DNA of 64,000 nucleotides from Massilia sp. Root351. Its GTDB lineage: Bacteria > Pseudomonadota > Gammaproteobacteria > Burkholderiales > Burkholderiaceae_D. The translations under genes and the position numbers were made by a program. Under the pieces are notes generated by a model. That model saw only the letters and a program-made list of their open reading frames with translations. It was not told the DNA's origin and made no database searches. Shown here piece by piece: positions 43,609 to 51,641 of the stretch (position 1 is the first letter of the stretch; each line of letters starts with the position of its first letter). Location: contig NZ_LMDJ01000023.1 of the NCBI RefSeq assembly GCF_001425045.1, positions 323,420 through 387,419 on the forward strand, given 5' to 3'.

Positions 43609-44802
43609 ATGCTGCGTAAACTAGCCTTCGCCCTGATCCTGGGCATTTGCGCAGCACGGCCGGCCGGGGCCGAACTGCTGGGCAACGCCGAGAGCCAGAA
43701 GCTGGTGTCCGAAGGGCATGCCCTTCAGGCGGCCGGCAAGTACAAGGAAGCGCTGGACAAGTTCGAAGCGGCGCGCAAGCTGTCGCCTGAGGCGTCCAGC
43801 CCCTTGTCCTCGGCGGCCTACCTGCTGCAAATGCTGCTTCCCGGCCTGCCCGAGGACGCCGCCGGCAAGGCGCGGCGGCAGGCCGAGGGCCTGGCGCGCG
43901 AAGCGCTGAAGCTGGCGGCCAACGATCCGCTGGCCGCCGAAGTGCTGCGCATGCTGGAGGACCCGATGGCGACTTCCGGCTACAAGCCCAACGCGGAAGC
44001 GGACAAGGCGTACACGGAAGGGGAAGTGCTGTTCCACCAGGGCCAGTACGAGGCCGCCCGCGTCAAGTACCGCGAGGCGCAGCTGGCCGATCCCAAGTTT
44101 TCCGCGGCCTTCCTGATGGAAGGCGACACCTATTTCATGGAGAAGAACTGGCTGGCTGCCGAAATGCTGTTCAACAAGGCCACGCAAGTGGATCCGCAGA
44201 ACGCGCAAGCCTGGCGCTTCCTGGCCGATACCCTGGCGCGCCTGGGTAACCGGGCCGGGCTGGAGCACGCCGCCTTGCACGCCGTCGCCGCGCAACCCAG
44301 CCAAATGCCGAGCTGGGACCGGCTGGCGGCGGTGGCCAGGCTGGACGGCAAGCCGCTGACGCGCCTGCAAGTGGTGCGCCTCGCCACGGTGTCGCTGGAC
44401 CCGAAGACCGGCAAGGCCACCATCAGCCTGGCCGAACAGTTCAAAGGCGCCAAGGTCGAGGACAACAGCGATTACGCGGTCTGGCTGGCGTACGCGCTGG
44501 CGCAGGCCAATGCGCTCACGTCGGCGGCCAAGGAAGGCCGTACGCTGTCGCCGTTTGCGCTGGAGCAGGCCGGCTGGAGCACCGCCCTCAAGGTGGCCGG
44601 CGAGCTGCAGGAGAAGGGGGCGCCGCCGCTGGCGTCTCCCGTGCTGCTGACCTTGCGCGGCCTGAAGTCCCCGGCCGACCTGGAAGCGGCCATCCTGCTG
44701 CTGATGTACCGCGAAGCCTACCGGCCGGAACTTGAAGCCTGGAAGAAGGCGCGCCCGGACGGCATCCGCGATTTCGTTGCCGCGTACCGGCTGATGCCCT
44801 AG
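43609..44802 (+). CDS. Secreted tetratricopeptide-repeat protein
   Basis: The 397-residue protein starts with a signal peptide (MLRKLAFALILGICAARPAGA, cleavage near residue 21) and then helix-pair repeats. Recognisable TPR units include GHALQAAGKYKEALDKFEAA (about 37) and GEVLFHQGQYEAARVKYREA (about 144), with further units before residue 230. The C-terminal half is helical without clear repeats. The likely role is a periplasmic scaffold. Function is unknown. The ATG at 43609 gives a proper signal peptide; an in-frame TTG four codons earlier is less likely. Confidence 0.82.
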   Translation: MLRKLAFALILGICAARPAGAELLGNAESQKLVSEGHALQAAGKYKEALDKFEAARKLSPEASSPLSSAAYLLQMLLPGLPEDAAGKARRQAEGLAREALKLAANDPLAAEVLRMLEDPMATSGYKPNAEADKAYTEGEVLFHQGQYEAARVKYREAQLADPKFSAAFLMEGDTYFMEKNWLAAEMLFNKATQVDPQNAQAWRFLADTLARLGNRAGLEHAALHAVAAQPSQMPSWDRLAAVARLDGKPLTRLQVVRLATVSLDPKTGKATISLAEQFKGAKVEDNSDYAVWLAYALAQANALTSAAKEGRTLSPFALEQAGWSTALKVAGELQEKGAPPLASPVLLTLRGLKSPADLEAAILLLMYREAYRPELEAWKKARPDGIRDFVAAYRLMP

Positions 44803-44885
44803 TCAGCGCCCCGGGGCCGGCGCCGGTCCCGGTGTCCGCTGCGCGGGGTTTGGCGCGGGCCCGCTCGCTCGCGTACAATCACGTC

Positions 44886-45665
44886 ATGTTTATCGATTCC
44901 CACTGCCACATCAATTTCCCCGAGCTGGCTGCTCGCATGCCCGAGATTCTCGGCAAAATGGCCGAGAACAAGGTGACGCACGCGCTCTGCGTTTCGGTCG
45001 ACCTGCCGGACTTCCCGCAAGTGCTGGCGCTGGCCGAGCAGTACCCGCACATCTACGCCTCGGTGGGCGTCCATCCCGATTACGAAGACACGCCGGAACC
45101 CAGCGTCGAGCAGCTGGTGCGGCTGGCCGACAACCCGCGCATCATCGCCATCGGCGAAACCGGGCTGGACTACTACCGCCTGGAAGGCGACCTGGAGTGG
45201 CAGCGTGAGCGCTTCCGCACCCATATCAAAGCTTCAAGAATCACCCGCAAGCCCTTGATTATCCACACAAGATCGGCAAGCGAAGACACCATCCGCATCA
45301 TGCAGGAGGAGGGGGCCGGCACCGACAAGGGCGGCGTGGCGGGCGTGATGCACTGCTTCACCGAATCGCTGGACGTGGCGCGCGCGGCGATGGCGATGGG
45401 TTTTTACATTTCGTTCTCCGGCATTGTCACCTTCAAGAGCGCCAAGGAGTTGCAGGCGGTGGCCATGGAAGTGCCGCTGGAACAGATGCTGATCGAAACC
45501 GATTCGCCCTACCTGGCGCCGATGCCGCACCGGGGCAAGATGAACGAACCCGGCTTCGTGGCCCACGTGGGCGAGTACATCGCCAAGCTGAAAGGTGTGC
45601 CGGTGGAGCAGGTCGCGCAGCAGACCAGCGACAATTTCTTCAAATTATTCAACGTGCTACGTTGA
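44886..45665 (+). CDS. ycfH: TatD family metal-dependent hydrolase (YcfH-like)
   Basis: The 259-residue TIM-barrel hydrolase has H6-x-H8 (DSHCHINF), a GETGLDYY metal/active-site strand, IIHTRSASED, MHCFTES and the final ETDSPYLAP. TatD/YcfH proteins are DNA or D-aminoacyl-tRNA-related hydrolases. ycfH-type genes usually follow holB/pilZ, as here apart from the two inserted genes. A TACAAT box lies seven bases before the start codon, so the start may be nearly leaderless or the promoter lies further upstream. Confidence 0.92.
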   Translation: MFIDSHCHINFPELAARMPEILGKMAENKVTHALCVSVDLPDFPQVLALAEQYPHIYASVGVHPDYEDTPEPSVEQLVRLADNPRIIAIGETGLDYYRLEGDLEWQRERFRTHIKASRITRKPLIIHTRSASEDTIRIMQEEGAGTDKGGVAGVMHCFTESLDVARAAMAMGFYISFSGIVTFKSAKELQAVAMEVPLEQMLIETDSPYLAPMPHRGKMNEPGFVAHVGEYIAKLKGVPVEQVAQQTSDNFFKLFNVLR

Positions 45666-45681
45666 TCTTTTAAGGTAAAAC

Positions 45682-46353
45682 ATGATCGTAAAACGCCGGG
45701 TATTGTTGTCTCTGCTCACCGCTATCGCCCTGCTGCCGGCCGCCCCGGCGTTTTCCGAGACCGAAGACGAAGTCCAGTTCTTCCGCGCCGCCCAGATCGA
45801 CAACACGGTGGTGGTGCGCGACGTGCTCAAGCGCGGACTGGACCCGAACCTGCACGAACCGGAGCGCGGCGAAACCGGGCTCATCATCGCCATGCGGCAC
45901 GACGCCAACCGTGTCTTCAAGCTCCTGCTGGAGCATCCGAAGATCGACCTGGAAGCCCAGTCCGCCAACGGCAGCACCGCGCTGATGATGGCGGCCTTCA
46001 AGCGCAACAAGGGTGCAGTGAAGGCCATGATCGCCAAGGGCGCGCAAGTCAACCGCAAAGGCTGGACCCCGCTGCACTTCGCTGCGGCGGCCGGCGACCT
46101 GGACATCATGAACATTCTGCTCGAACACCACGCCTACATCGACGCCGGCTCGCCGTCCGGGCTCACGCCGCTGATGCTGGCCGCGCGCGAAGGCATGGAG
46201 GACGCCGTGAAGCTGCTGCTGGAGCAGGGCGCGGACGCCGCGCTGAAAGACGGCGCCTTCCGCATCGATGCCGCCGAGTTCGCCGCGCGCGCCGACAAAC
46301 CCTGGATTACCAAGGCCATCGAGGCCCACCTGGCCGCGAAAGCGGCAAAGTAG
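45682..46353 (+). CDS. Exported ankyrin-repeat protein
   Basis: The 223-residue protein has a signal peptide (about 1-25, ALLPAAPAFS) followed by four to five ankyrin repeats. The clearest are NGSTALMMAAFKRNKGAVKA near residue 97, GWTPLHFAAAAGDLDIMNIL near 130 and GLTPLMLAAREGMEDAVKLL near 163. It starts 16 bp after the TatD gene, so co-transcription is likely. Periplasmic ankyrin proteins of this size often bind a partner enzyme; none is identifiable here. Confidence 0.88.
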   Translation: MIVKRRVLLSLLTAIALLPAAPAFSETEDEVQFFRAAQIDNTVVVRDVLKRGLDPNLHEPERGETGLIIAMRHDANRVFKLLLEHPKIDLEAQSANGSTALMMAAFKRNKGAVKAMIAKGAQVNRKGWTPLHFAAAAGDLDIMNILLEHHAYIDAGSPSGLTPLMLAAREGMEDAVKLLLEQGADAALKDGAFRIDAAEFAARADKPWITKAIEAHLAAKAAK

Positions 46354-46383
46354 ACGGTTTTTCCGCGCCAACTCGCCGCTTAA

Positions 46384-46402
46384 CTTTGCCCGGCGGGCAA
46401 AG
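46384..46402. repeat. Perfect 19-bp palindrome before the PRMT-like gene
   Basis: CTTTGCCCG (46384-46392) and CGGGCAAAG (46394-46402) flank a single central G. It lies 33 bp before the methyltransferase ATG and 30 bp after the ankyrin stop. The one-base loop favours a protein-binding operator over an RNA hairpin. No T-run follows. Confidence 0.65.
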
Positions 46403-46435
46403 ATAATGGCTACGTTGCGCTAACAAGGAAAAACC

Positions 46436-47359
46436 ATGCTGAACGAACGTGAAATAGAGAGCTGCTACCTGGGACAATTCATCCCGGTCCATTACCATCA
46501 CAACATGCTGATGGACCAGAACCGCATGCACAGCTTCAAGTCGGCCATCGACTACGCCGTCAAGCCGGGCATGAAAGTGCTGGAACTCGGGGGCGGCACC
46601 GGCGTGCTCTCCTTCTTCGCCGCAGCCAAGGCCGGCAAAGTCTATTGCGTCGAATTCAACCCGGACATGGTCAAGGAAGCGCGCAAATTCCTCGCCATCA
46701 ACCCGAACGGTGAAAAAGTCGAAGTCATCCACGCCGACGCGTTCGAATACCTGCCGCCCGAGCCGGTGGACGTGGTGATCTGCGAAATGATCCATGTCGG
46801 CATGCTGCGCGAAAAGCAGGTGGAAGTGATCGAATCGTTCAAGCGCCGCTACCTGGAGCGCTTCGGCGGGCCGTTGCCGGTATTTATGCCGGAAGCGGTC
46901 ATCATGGCGGTGCAGCCGCTGCAGCAGGAGTACGACTTTGAAGGCTTCTTCGCGCCCATCGTGCAGTTCCAGGAAACCCAGGTCATCTATCCCGGCACCG
47001 TCGAGATGGCGCAGCCCGCCGTGTACAGCGTGCTCGACTTCACGCAGCCGAACGAGCTGCTGATCGGCTGGGAAGGCAAATTCGTAGTCGAGCGCAGCGG
47101 TTGCGTGAACGCCATGCGTTTCGTCACCAAGAACATCCTGTCCGTGGTCCAGGAGCGCAACAGCACCATCGACTGGCTGAACCACTACATGACTCTGCCG
47201 CTGGCCAAGCCGGTGCAAGCCAAGGAAGGCGACGTGCTGGCGGTCAGCTTCCAGTACCGCGCCGGCGGCTCGCTGCCGTCGCTGCAGGCCTCGCTGCGGG
47301 TGGACGTGCTGTACGAATCGGCGCTTCAGCCCCACCACTACGCCCCGGCTTTCGCCTGA
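46436..47359 (+). CDS. PRMT-like SAM-dependent methyltransferase
   Basis: The 307-residue protein has the architecture of protein arginine methyltransferases. It has an N-terminal M24-L-x-D27-x2-R30 motif, the SAM loop VLELGGGTG (48-56) and an acidic ribose ligand E73. A double-E loop, E117-MIHVGMLR-E126, keeps the exact 9-residue spacing of PRMT1 E144/E153. The C-terminal half (about 170-307) looks like the PRMT beta-barrel and ends its core with TIDWLNHYMTL in the THW-loop position, with Asp for His. Other class I methyltransferases lack this combination. An AAGGA site precedes the ATG. The substrate is unknown. Confidence 0.8.
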   Translation: MLNEREIESCYLGQFIPVHYHHNMLMDQNRMHSFKSAIDYAVKPGMKVLELGGGTGVLSFFAAAKAGKVYCVEFNPDMVKEARKFLAINPNGEKVEVIHADAFEYLPPEPVDVVICEMIHVGMLREKQVEVIESFKRRYLERFGGPLPVFMPEAVIMAVQPLQQEYDFEGFFAPIVQFQETQVIYPGTVEMAQPAVYSVLDFTQPNELLIGWEGKFVVERSGCVNAMRFVTKNILSVVQERNSTIDWLNHYMTLPLAKPVQAKEGDVLAVSFQYRAGGSLPSLQASLRVDVLYESALQPHHYAPAFA

Positions 47360-47406
47360 GGGCGCCATGGCGGTATACTCCGGGTTTTGATTAAAGAGTA
47401 TTCGCC

Positions 47407-47652
47407 ATGGAACAAGAAGACCGCCGCTACATCGTGCAACAGAAGAAGATCTCGGAAGGCGACAAGCCGCCCGTGTTCGCGAAGGTAATGCGCAGCAAGG
47501 AGGGCGTGTTCGAGGGCGTATCCTTCATCAAGTCGAAGGAAAAAGCCACGATTTTGACCGTGCCCGAGGCCGAGCAGGCCATCGCCTGGGCCCAGAAGAA
47601 AAAGCCGAACGCAAAAGAGTACGAAACCAAGATCATCTGCGTCGGCCAGTAA
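47407..47652 (+). CDS. Small charged protein of unknown function
   Basis: This 81-residue soluble protein is rich in Lys and Glu (for example YIVQQKKISEGDKPPVFAKV, then AWAQKKKPNAKEYETK) and belongs to no family I recognise. It starts 47 bp after the PRMT-like gene on the same strand. A TATACT hexamer at 47374-47379 could be its own -10. The codon pattern and the hairpin after it support a real gene. Confidence 0.7.
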   Translation: MEQEDRRYIVQQKKISEGDKPPVFAKVMRSKEGVFEGVSFIKSKEKATILTVPEAEQAIAWAQKKKPNAKEYETKIICVGQ

Positions 47653-47669
47653 TTCAGCCATGCCCTATG

Positions 47670-47692
47670 CCGCCTGTCCGCGTGACAGGCGG
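47670..47692. terminator. Hairpin in the convergent spacer after the 81-residue gene
   Basis: CCGCCTGTC (47670-47678) and GACAGGCGG (47684-47692) form a perfect 9-bp stem with a 5-base loop, 17 bp after the stop. No T-run follows, so it is terminator-like only. More weak pairing (tctccc at 47702 with gggaga at 47734) lies towards the opposing gene. Confidence 0.55.
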
Positions 47693-47796
47693 ACCAGCAA
47701 TTCTCCCAGCTCTGACGCTGGGGCGGCTGGAAAGGGAGATGAAGTTGCTTATGCGTTTATAAATCCTGCAAAATCCATCGCCCCGGTTGACGAAAG

Positions 47797-48780
47797 TTAA
47801 GCTGCGCGCTTGTCCAGCAGGCGGGCGCGGGCGCTTTCGTATTCGGCCGTGAGGCGGCTGACCAGTTCGGCCACCGTCGGCGCGTCTTCCATCAGGCCCA
47901 CGCCTTGGCCTGCGCCCCAGATGTCGCGCCAGGCCTTGGCTTCGCTCGAGCTGCCCGAGCCGAAGTTCATGGCCGATTTGTCGGCTTCCGGCAGCGCGTC
48001 CGGGTCCAGGCCGGCTGCCACGATGGATTTCTTCAGGTAATTGCCGTGCACGCCGGTGAACAGGTTGGTGTAGACGATGTCCGCCGCCGTCGATTCGATA
48101 ATGGCCTGGCGGTAGCTGTCATCCACGTTCGATTCCTGCGTGGCCAGCCAGCGCGAGCCAATGTAGGCGAAGTCGGCGCCCATGGCCTGCGCGGCCAGGA
48201 TGGCGTCGCCGGTGGCAATCGAACCGGACAGGGTGATCGGTCCCTTGAAGAATTTCCGCACTTCTCCCACCAGCGCGAACGGCGACAAGGTGCCGGCATG
48301 GCCGCCGGCGCCGCTGGCCACCAGGATCAGGCCGTCCACGCCCGCTTCCAGCGCTTTCTGTGCGTGGCGGATCGAAATCACGTCATGCAGCACTATGCCG
48401 CCGTAGCTATGGATGGCGTCGAGCATCTCTTTCGGCGGCGCGCGCAGCGAGGAGATGATGATGGGCACTTGATGCTTGACGCACATTTCCACGTCGTGCG
48501 CGAGGCGGGTGTTGGACTGGTGCACGATCTGGTTGACGGCGATGGGCCCGATAATGGCGTCCGGATTGGCTGCCTTGTAGGCGGCCAGCTCGGCTTTCAG
48601 CTCGGTCAGCCAGGTGTCCAGCAGCTCGGCCGGCCGCGCGTTCAGCGCCGGGAAGGAGCCGACTATGCCGGCCTTGCACTGCGCCGCCACCAGTTTCGGG
48701 CCGCTGGCGATGAACAGCGGCGAGCCGATCACAGGCAGGGCCAGGTTGCGCAATACCTCGGGGATGTGGTTCGATGTCAT
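47797..48780 (-). CDS. Nitronate monooxygenase / FMN-dependent 2-nitropropane dioxygenase family
   Basis: The 327-residue TIM-barrel flavoprotein has FIASGPKLVAAQCKAGIVG at the N terminus, ILVASGAGGHAG (phosphate/FMN loop) and GADFAYIGSRWLATQES, the pattern of NAD(P)H-dependent flavin oxidoreductases annotated as nitronate monooxygenases. Some members act on acyl-CoA or quinones, so the substrate is open. It is divergent from a TetR gene with a perfect operator dyad between them, so it is very likely the TetR target. Confidence 0.88.
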   Translation of the reverse strand: MTSNHIPEVLRNLALPVIGSPLFIASGPKLVAAQCKAGIVGSFPALNARPAELLDTWLTELKAELAAYKAANPDAIIGPIAVNQIVHQSNTRLAHDVEMCVKHQVPIIISSLRAPPKEMLDAIHSYGGIVLHDVISIRHAQKALEAGVDGLILVASGAGGHAGTLSPFALVGEVRKFFKGPITLSGSIATGDAILAAQAMGADFAYIGSRWLATQESNVDDSYRQAIIESTAADIVYTNLFTGVHGNYLKKSIVAAGLDPDALPEADKSAMNFGSGSSSEAKAWRDIWGAGQGVGLMEDAPTVAELVSRLTAEYESARARLLDKRAA

Positions 48781-48801
48781 GATATGCTCCGTCGGGTTAG
48801 G

Positions 48802-48821
48802 TCTGATACGATGTTATCAGA
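48802..48821. promoter_or_regulatory. Probable TetR operator
   Basis: TCTGATA (48802-48808) and TATCAGA (48815-48821) form a perfect 7-bp dyad with a 6-bp centre in the 82-bp spacer between the divergent flavin oxidoreductase and TetR genes. Size, symmetry and place are typical of a TetR-family operator controlling both genes. A second dyad, aaaaaac-gct-gtttttt (48821-48837), adjoins it. Confidence 0.7.
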
Positions 48822-48862
48822 AAAAACGCTGTTTTTTCCATTGAAATTTAGAGTGCAGCTTC

Positions 48863-49498
48863 ATGAATAAAGCCAAAGTGGTCGATTTCCGCCAGGAACA
48901 GGAAGATTTGCGGGGCGCGCTGCGCCAGGGCATGCTGGACGCCGCCAGCCGTTTGCTGGTGGAGGAGGGGCCGGCCGCGCTCACGGTGCGCAAGGTGGCC
49001 GAGGCGGTTAATTGCTCAACCACGCTGCTGTATTCCATCTTCGGCGGCAAGGACGGACTGAGCAACGCGCTCTACCTGGAGGGCTGCGAGCGCCTGAAGC
49101 GCGACTTCGCCGCCGCCGAGCCGGAACTGGCGCAGACCGATGCGCTGCAAGGCGTCTGGATCTGCGCCCGCGCCTACCTCGACTACGCGCGCCGCAACCC
49201 GGCCTACTACCAGGTGATGTTCGGCGACGCCATCGCCGGCTTTATTCCGCCGCTGGCGTCGCGCGTGTCCGCCTGGGGCACCTTCACGCCATTGATCAGG
49301 CAGTTCGAGCGCTGCATGGAGCAGGGCCTGCTGCCGAAGTCCAGCCCCACGGCGGCGGCGCGCCTGCTGTGGGCGGCGCTGCACGGGATCGCCAGCCTGG
49401 AGCTGAAGGGCTTCTACCTGAAGAAGGAACACCCCGACGCGCTGTTCAAGTCGGCCGTGCGCGCGGTGCTGCTGTCGCTGCAAGACCCCGAGACTTGA
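48863..49498 (+). CDS. TetR/AcrR family transcriptional regulator
   Basis: The 211-residue protein has a TetR helix-turn-helix at about 25-70 (ALTVRKVAEAVNCSTTLLYS, then GGKDGLSNALYLEG) and a helical C-terminal ligand domain of the WHG type. It is divergent from a nitronate monooxygenase-type gene and probably represses it through the dyad at 48802-48821. The ligand is unknown. Confidence 0.9.
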   Translation: MNKAKVVDFRQEQEDLRGALRQGMLDAASRLLVEEGPAALTVRKVAEAVNCSTTLLYSIFGGKDGLSNALYLEGCERLKRDFAAAEPELAQTDALQGVWICARAYLDYARRNPAYYQVMFGDAIAGFIPPLASRVSAWGTFTPLIRQFERCMEQGLLPKSSPTAAARLLWAALHGIASLELKGFYLKKEHPDALFKSAVRAVLLSLQDPET

Positions 49499-49597
49499 GT
49501 ATGTACTTTTAGGCAAACGTGACAAAGCGTGCATTTTTCACGCGGGCAAGCTGCTATCCTGTGGGCCAGTTGCTTTTCTAACCCAGGGGATGGCCCA

Positions 49598-50509
49598 ATG
49601 ACGATTTCACAGGAAACAGAGACTTTTTTCAACAAGCCGGTAGCCGCCTTCGTGCCCGGCGAGGCGATCGACACTGGGAAGTCGGTCTACCGCCTGGCGC
49701 TCGACTATGACGACGAGAAGGAAATGGTGGTCCTGATCGACGAATTCCTGGCCCAGGCCGACAAGGCAGAGCTCGACGCGCTGATTATCGGCAGCTGGGG
49801 CGCGCCCGCGGAAAATGGCGTGGAGGACATCCTGGCCAAGCTGGTTGCCCTGGCGCCGGAGTTGCCCAAGCTGCGCGCGCTGTTCATCGGCGACATGACG
49901 TTTGAAGAGTGCGAAATCTCCTGGATCATCCAGGGCGATTACACGCCTTTGCTGGCGGCTTTCCCGCAGCTGGAAGCCTTGCGCATCCGTGGCGGCACCG
50001 ACCTTGAGATCTCGCCCTTCACCCATCAGGCGCTGCGTTCCTTCACCATCGAAAGCGGCGGTTTGCCTGCCGGGGTGGCGGAATCGCTGGCGGCGTCGTC
50101 CATGCCCAAGCTGGCCCACCTCGAGCTGTGGCTCGGCACTGAGGAGTACGGCTTCTCCGGGGACGTGGCACTGTACCGCCGCGTGCTTGACGCGCTGCTG
50201 ACGCCGGAATTGAAGTACCTGGGATTGCGCGATTCGGAAATCGCCGATGAACTGGCCGTCATGCTGGCTTCCCATCCAGTGCTGGGGCAGCTCGACACGC
50301 TAGACCTGTCGCTGGGTACCATCGGCGATACCGGCGCCGAGGCCTTGTACGGCAGCCAGCTGGTAGCCCGGCTCACATGCCTGAATCTGTCGCACCATTA
50401 CATTTCGGCTGCATGGCAGGCCAAGCTCGGCACCCTGCCACTGCAGGTGCTGCTGGACGATCCGGCGCAGGAAGACGACGGTGACCGCTACGTTGCCGTT
50501 GGCGAGTAA
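49598..50509 (+). CDS. STM4015 family leucine-rich-repeat-like protein
   Basis: The 303-residue protein matches the STM4015 family: N-terminal TFFNKPVAAFVPGEAIDTGK, then irregular leucine-rich repeats from about residue 75 (LPKLRALFIGD, FPQLEALRIRGG, MPKLAHLELWLG, TPELKYLGLRDSEI, LDTLDLSLGTIGDTG). No enzyme motif or signal peptide is seen, so it is probably a cytoplasmic scaffold or substrate. It is the first gene of a tightly overlapping five-gene cassette; its end overlaps the ATP-grasp gene by 29 bp. The ATG at 49598 has an AGGGGA site upstream. Confidence 0.85.
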   Translation: MTISQETETFFNKPVAAFVPGEAIDTGKSVYRLALDYDDEKEMVVLIDEFLAQADKAELDALIIGSWGAPAENGVEDILAKLVALAPELPKLRALFIGDMTFEECEISWIIQGDYTPLLAAFPQLEALRIRGGTDLEISPFTHQALRSFTIESGGLPAGVAESLAASSMPKLAHLELWLGTEEYGFSGDVALYRRVLDALLTPELKYLGLRDSEIADELAVMLASHPVLGQLDTLDLSLGTIGDTGAEALYGSQLVARLTCLNLSHHYISAAWQAKLGTLPLQVLLDDPAQEDDGDRYVAVGE

Positions 50510-51641
50510 TTGCCCGATAGCTGGTGCACCGCTGGTGAATAGGCTGCCGTTCGTACTGCTGGGCGTTGGCTCGGGCAAGCGGGTGCGGCTGATGCAGGCC
50601 GCGCGCGGCGGGCTGGGCCTGGCGCCGGCGGTGCTGGTCGAGTGGAGCGCGTGGCTGGGCCAACCGGCGCTGCTCGAAGCGGCGCTGGCCCGGCCCTGCG
50701 TTTTCAAGATCGAATCCCCCGGCGACGATCCGGCCTTGCACCACCAGCTGGTGCGGGAGGGCGCGCGGGCGTTCGGCTGCGCCGCGCCGCCGGCGCCCGA
50801 GTTCGGGGAGCTGGCCGTGTCGCCGATATGGTACGCCGGCCTGTCCACCGCCATGGCGCGCATCGCCGCGCTGGTGGCCGGGCGGCCCCACGTGCGGGTG
50901 CTGAATGCGCCCGATGAACTGCTGCTGATGACGGACAAGCTGCGTTGCCAGCAGCACCTGATCGCCCACCAGGTGCCGGCACCCCGGCTCTTTGGGCCGC
51001 TGGACGGCTATGCCCATTTGCGGGCCATCATGGACCAACATTGCCTGAACCAGCTGTTTGTGAAGGCGCGCTACGGTTCCAGCGCCTCCGGCGTGATCGC
51101 TTACCGCCGCAACAGCCGAGGGGCCGAGCAGGCCACCAGTTCGGCGCACCTGGTGGCGGGCGCGGGCGGTGCGCGCCTGTACAACGTGAAGCAACTGCGC
51201 CGCTACCACAGGCAGGACGACATCGTGCAGCTGGTCGACTTGCTGGCGGGCCAGCAGGCGTATGCGGAAGCCTGGCTGCCCAAGCCGCGCTGCGCCAACG
51301 GGCACTTCGACGTGCGCATGCTGACCCTGGCCGGCCAGCCGGCGCACCGCGTGGCGCGCATGGGGACGCAAATGATGACCAATCTCCACCTGGGCAACCA
51401 GCGCGCGCAGACCGACAGCTTGCTGGCCGCCCCGGACCAGCTCGTGCTGGAGCACGCGGCCTGCCTGGCGGCGGCGGCCTTCCCGGCCAGCCATGTGATC
51501 GGGCTGGACATCGTGGTGCGGCGCGGCCACGCGCACGTGCTCGAAGCCAACGCCTTCGGCGACCTGCTGCCCGGACTGCTGCACAAGGGCTGGGACAGCT
51601 ATGCCGGGCAGCTGCAGGCATTGCCGCGCCATGAAACCTGA
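50481..51641 (+). CDS. STM4014 family ATP-grasp-like protein
   Basis: The 386-residue protein has an ATP-grasp layout. It has a central LLMTDKLRCQQHLIAHQVPA (like the helix before the grasp), FVKARYGSSASGVIAY (nucleotide lysine and small loop), and YAEAWLPKPR and FDVRMLTLAG for ATP/Mg contacts. A C-terminal GLDIVVRRGHAHVLEANAFG supplies the usual Glu-x-Asn. ATP-grasp enzymes join carboxylates to amines or thiols through acyl phosphates. The GTG at 50481, with AGGAAG seven bases upstream inside the previous gene, is preferred over a GTG at 50535. The 29-bp overlap implies coupled translation. Confidence 0.82.
   Translation: MTATLPLASNCPIAGAPLVNRLPFVLLGVGSGKRVRLMQAARGGLGLAPAVLVEWSAWLGQPALLEAALARPCVFKIESPGDDPALHHQLVREGARAFGCAAPPAPEFGELAVSPIWYAGLSTAMARIAALVAGRPHVRVLNAPDELLLMTDKLRCQQHLIAHQVPAPRLFGPLDGYAHLRAIMDQHCLNQLFVKARYGSSASGVIAYRRNSRGAEQATSSAHLVAGAGGARLYNVKQLRRYHRQDDIVQLVDLLAGQQAYAEAWLPKPRCANGHFDVRMLTLAGQPAHRVARMGTQMMTNLHLGNQRAQTDSLLAAPDQLVLEHAACLAAAAFPASHVIGLDIVVRRGHAHVLEANAFGDLLPGLLHKGWDSYAGQLQALPRHET

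Noticed and set aside
46436..47359. Generic small-molecule methyltransferase
   Set aside because: The nine-residue double-E loop, MLxDxxR and the C-terminal barrel-like half are PRMT-specific; a generic class I enzyme would lack them.
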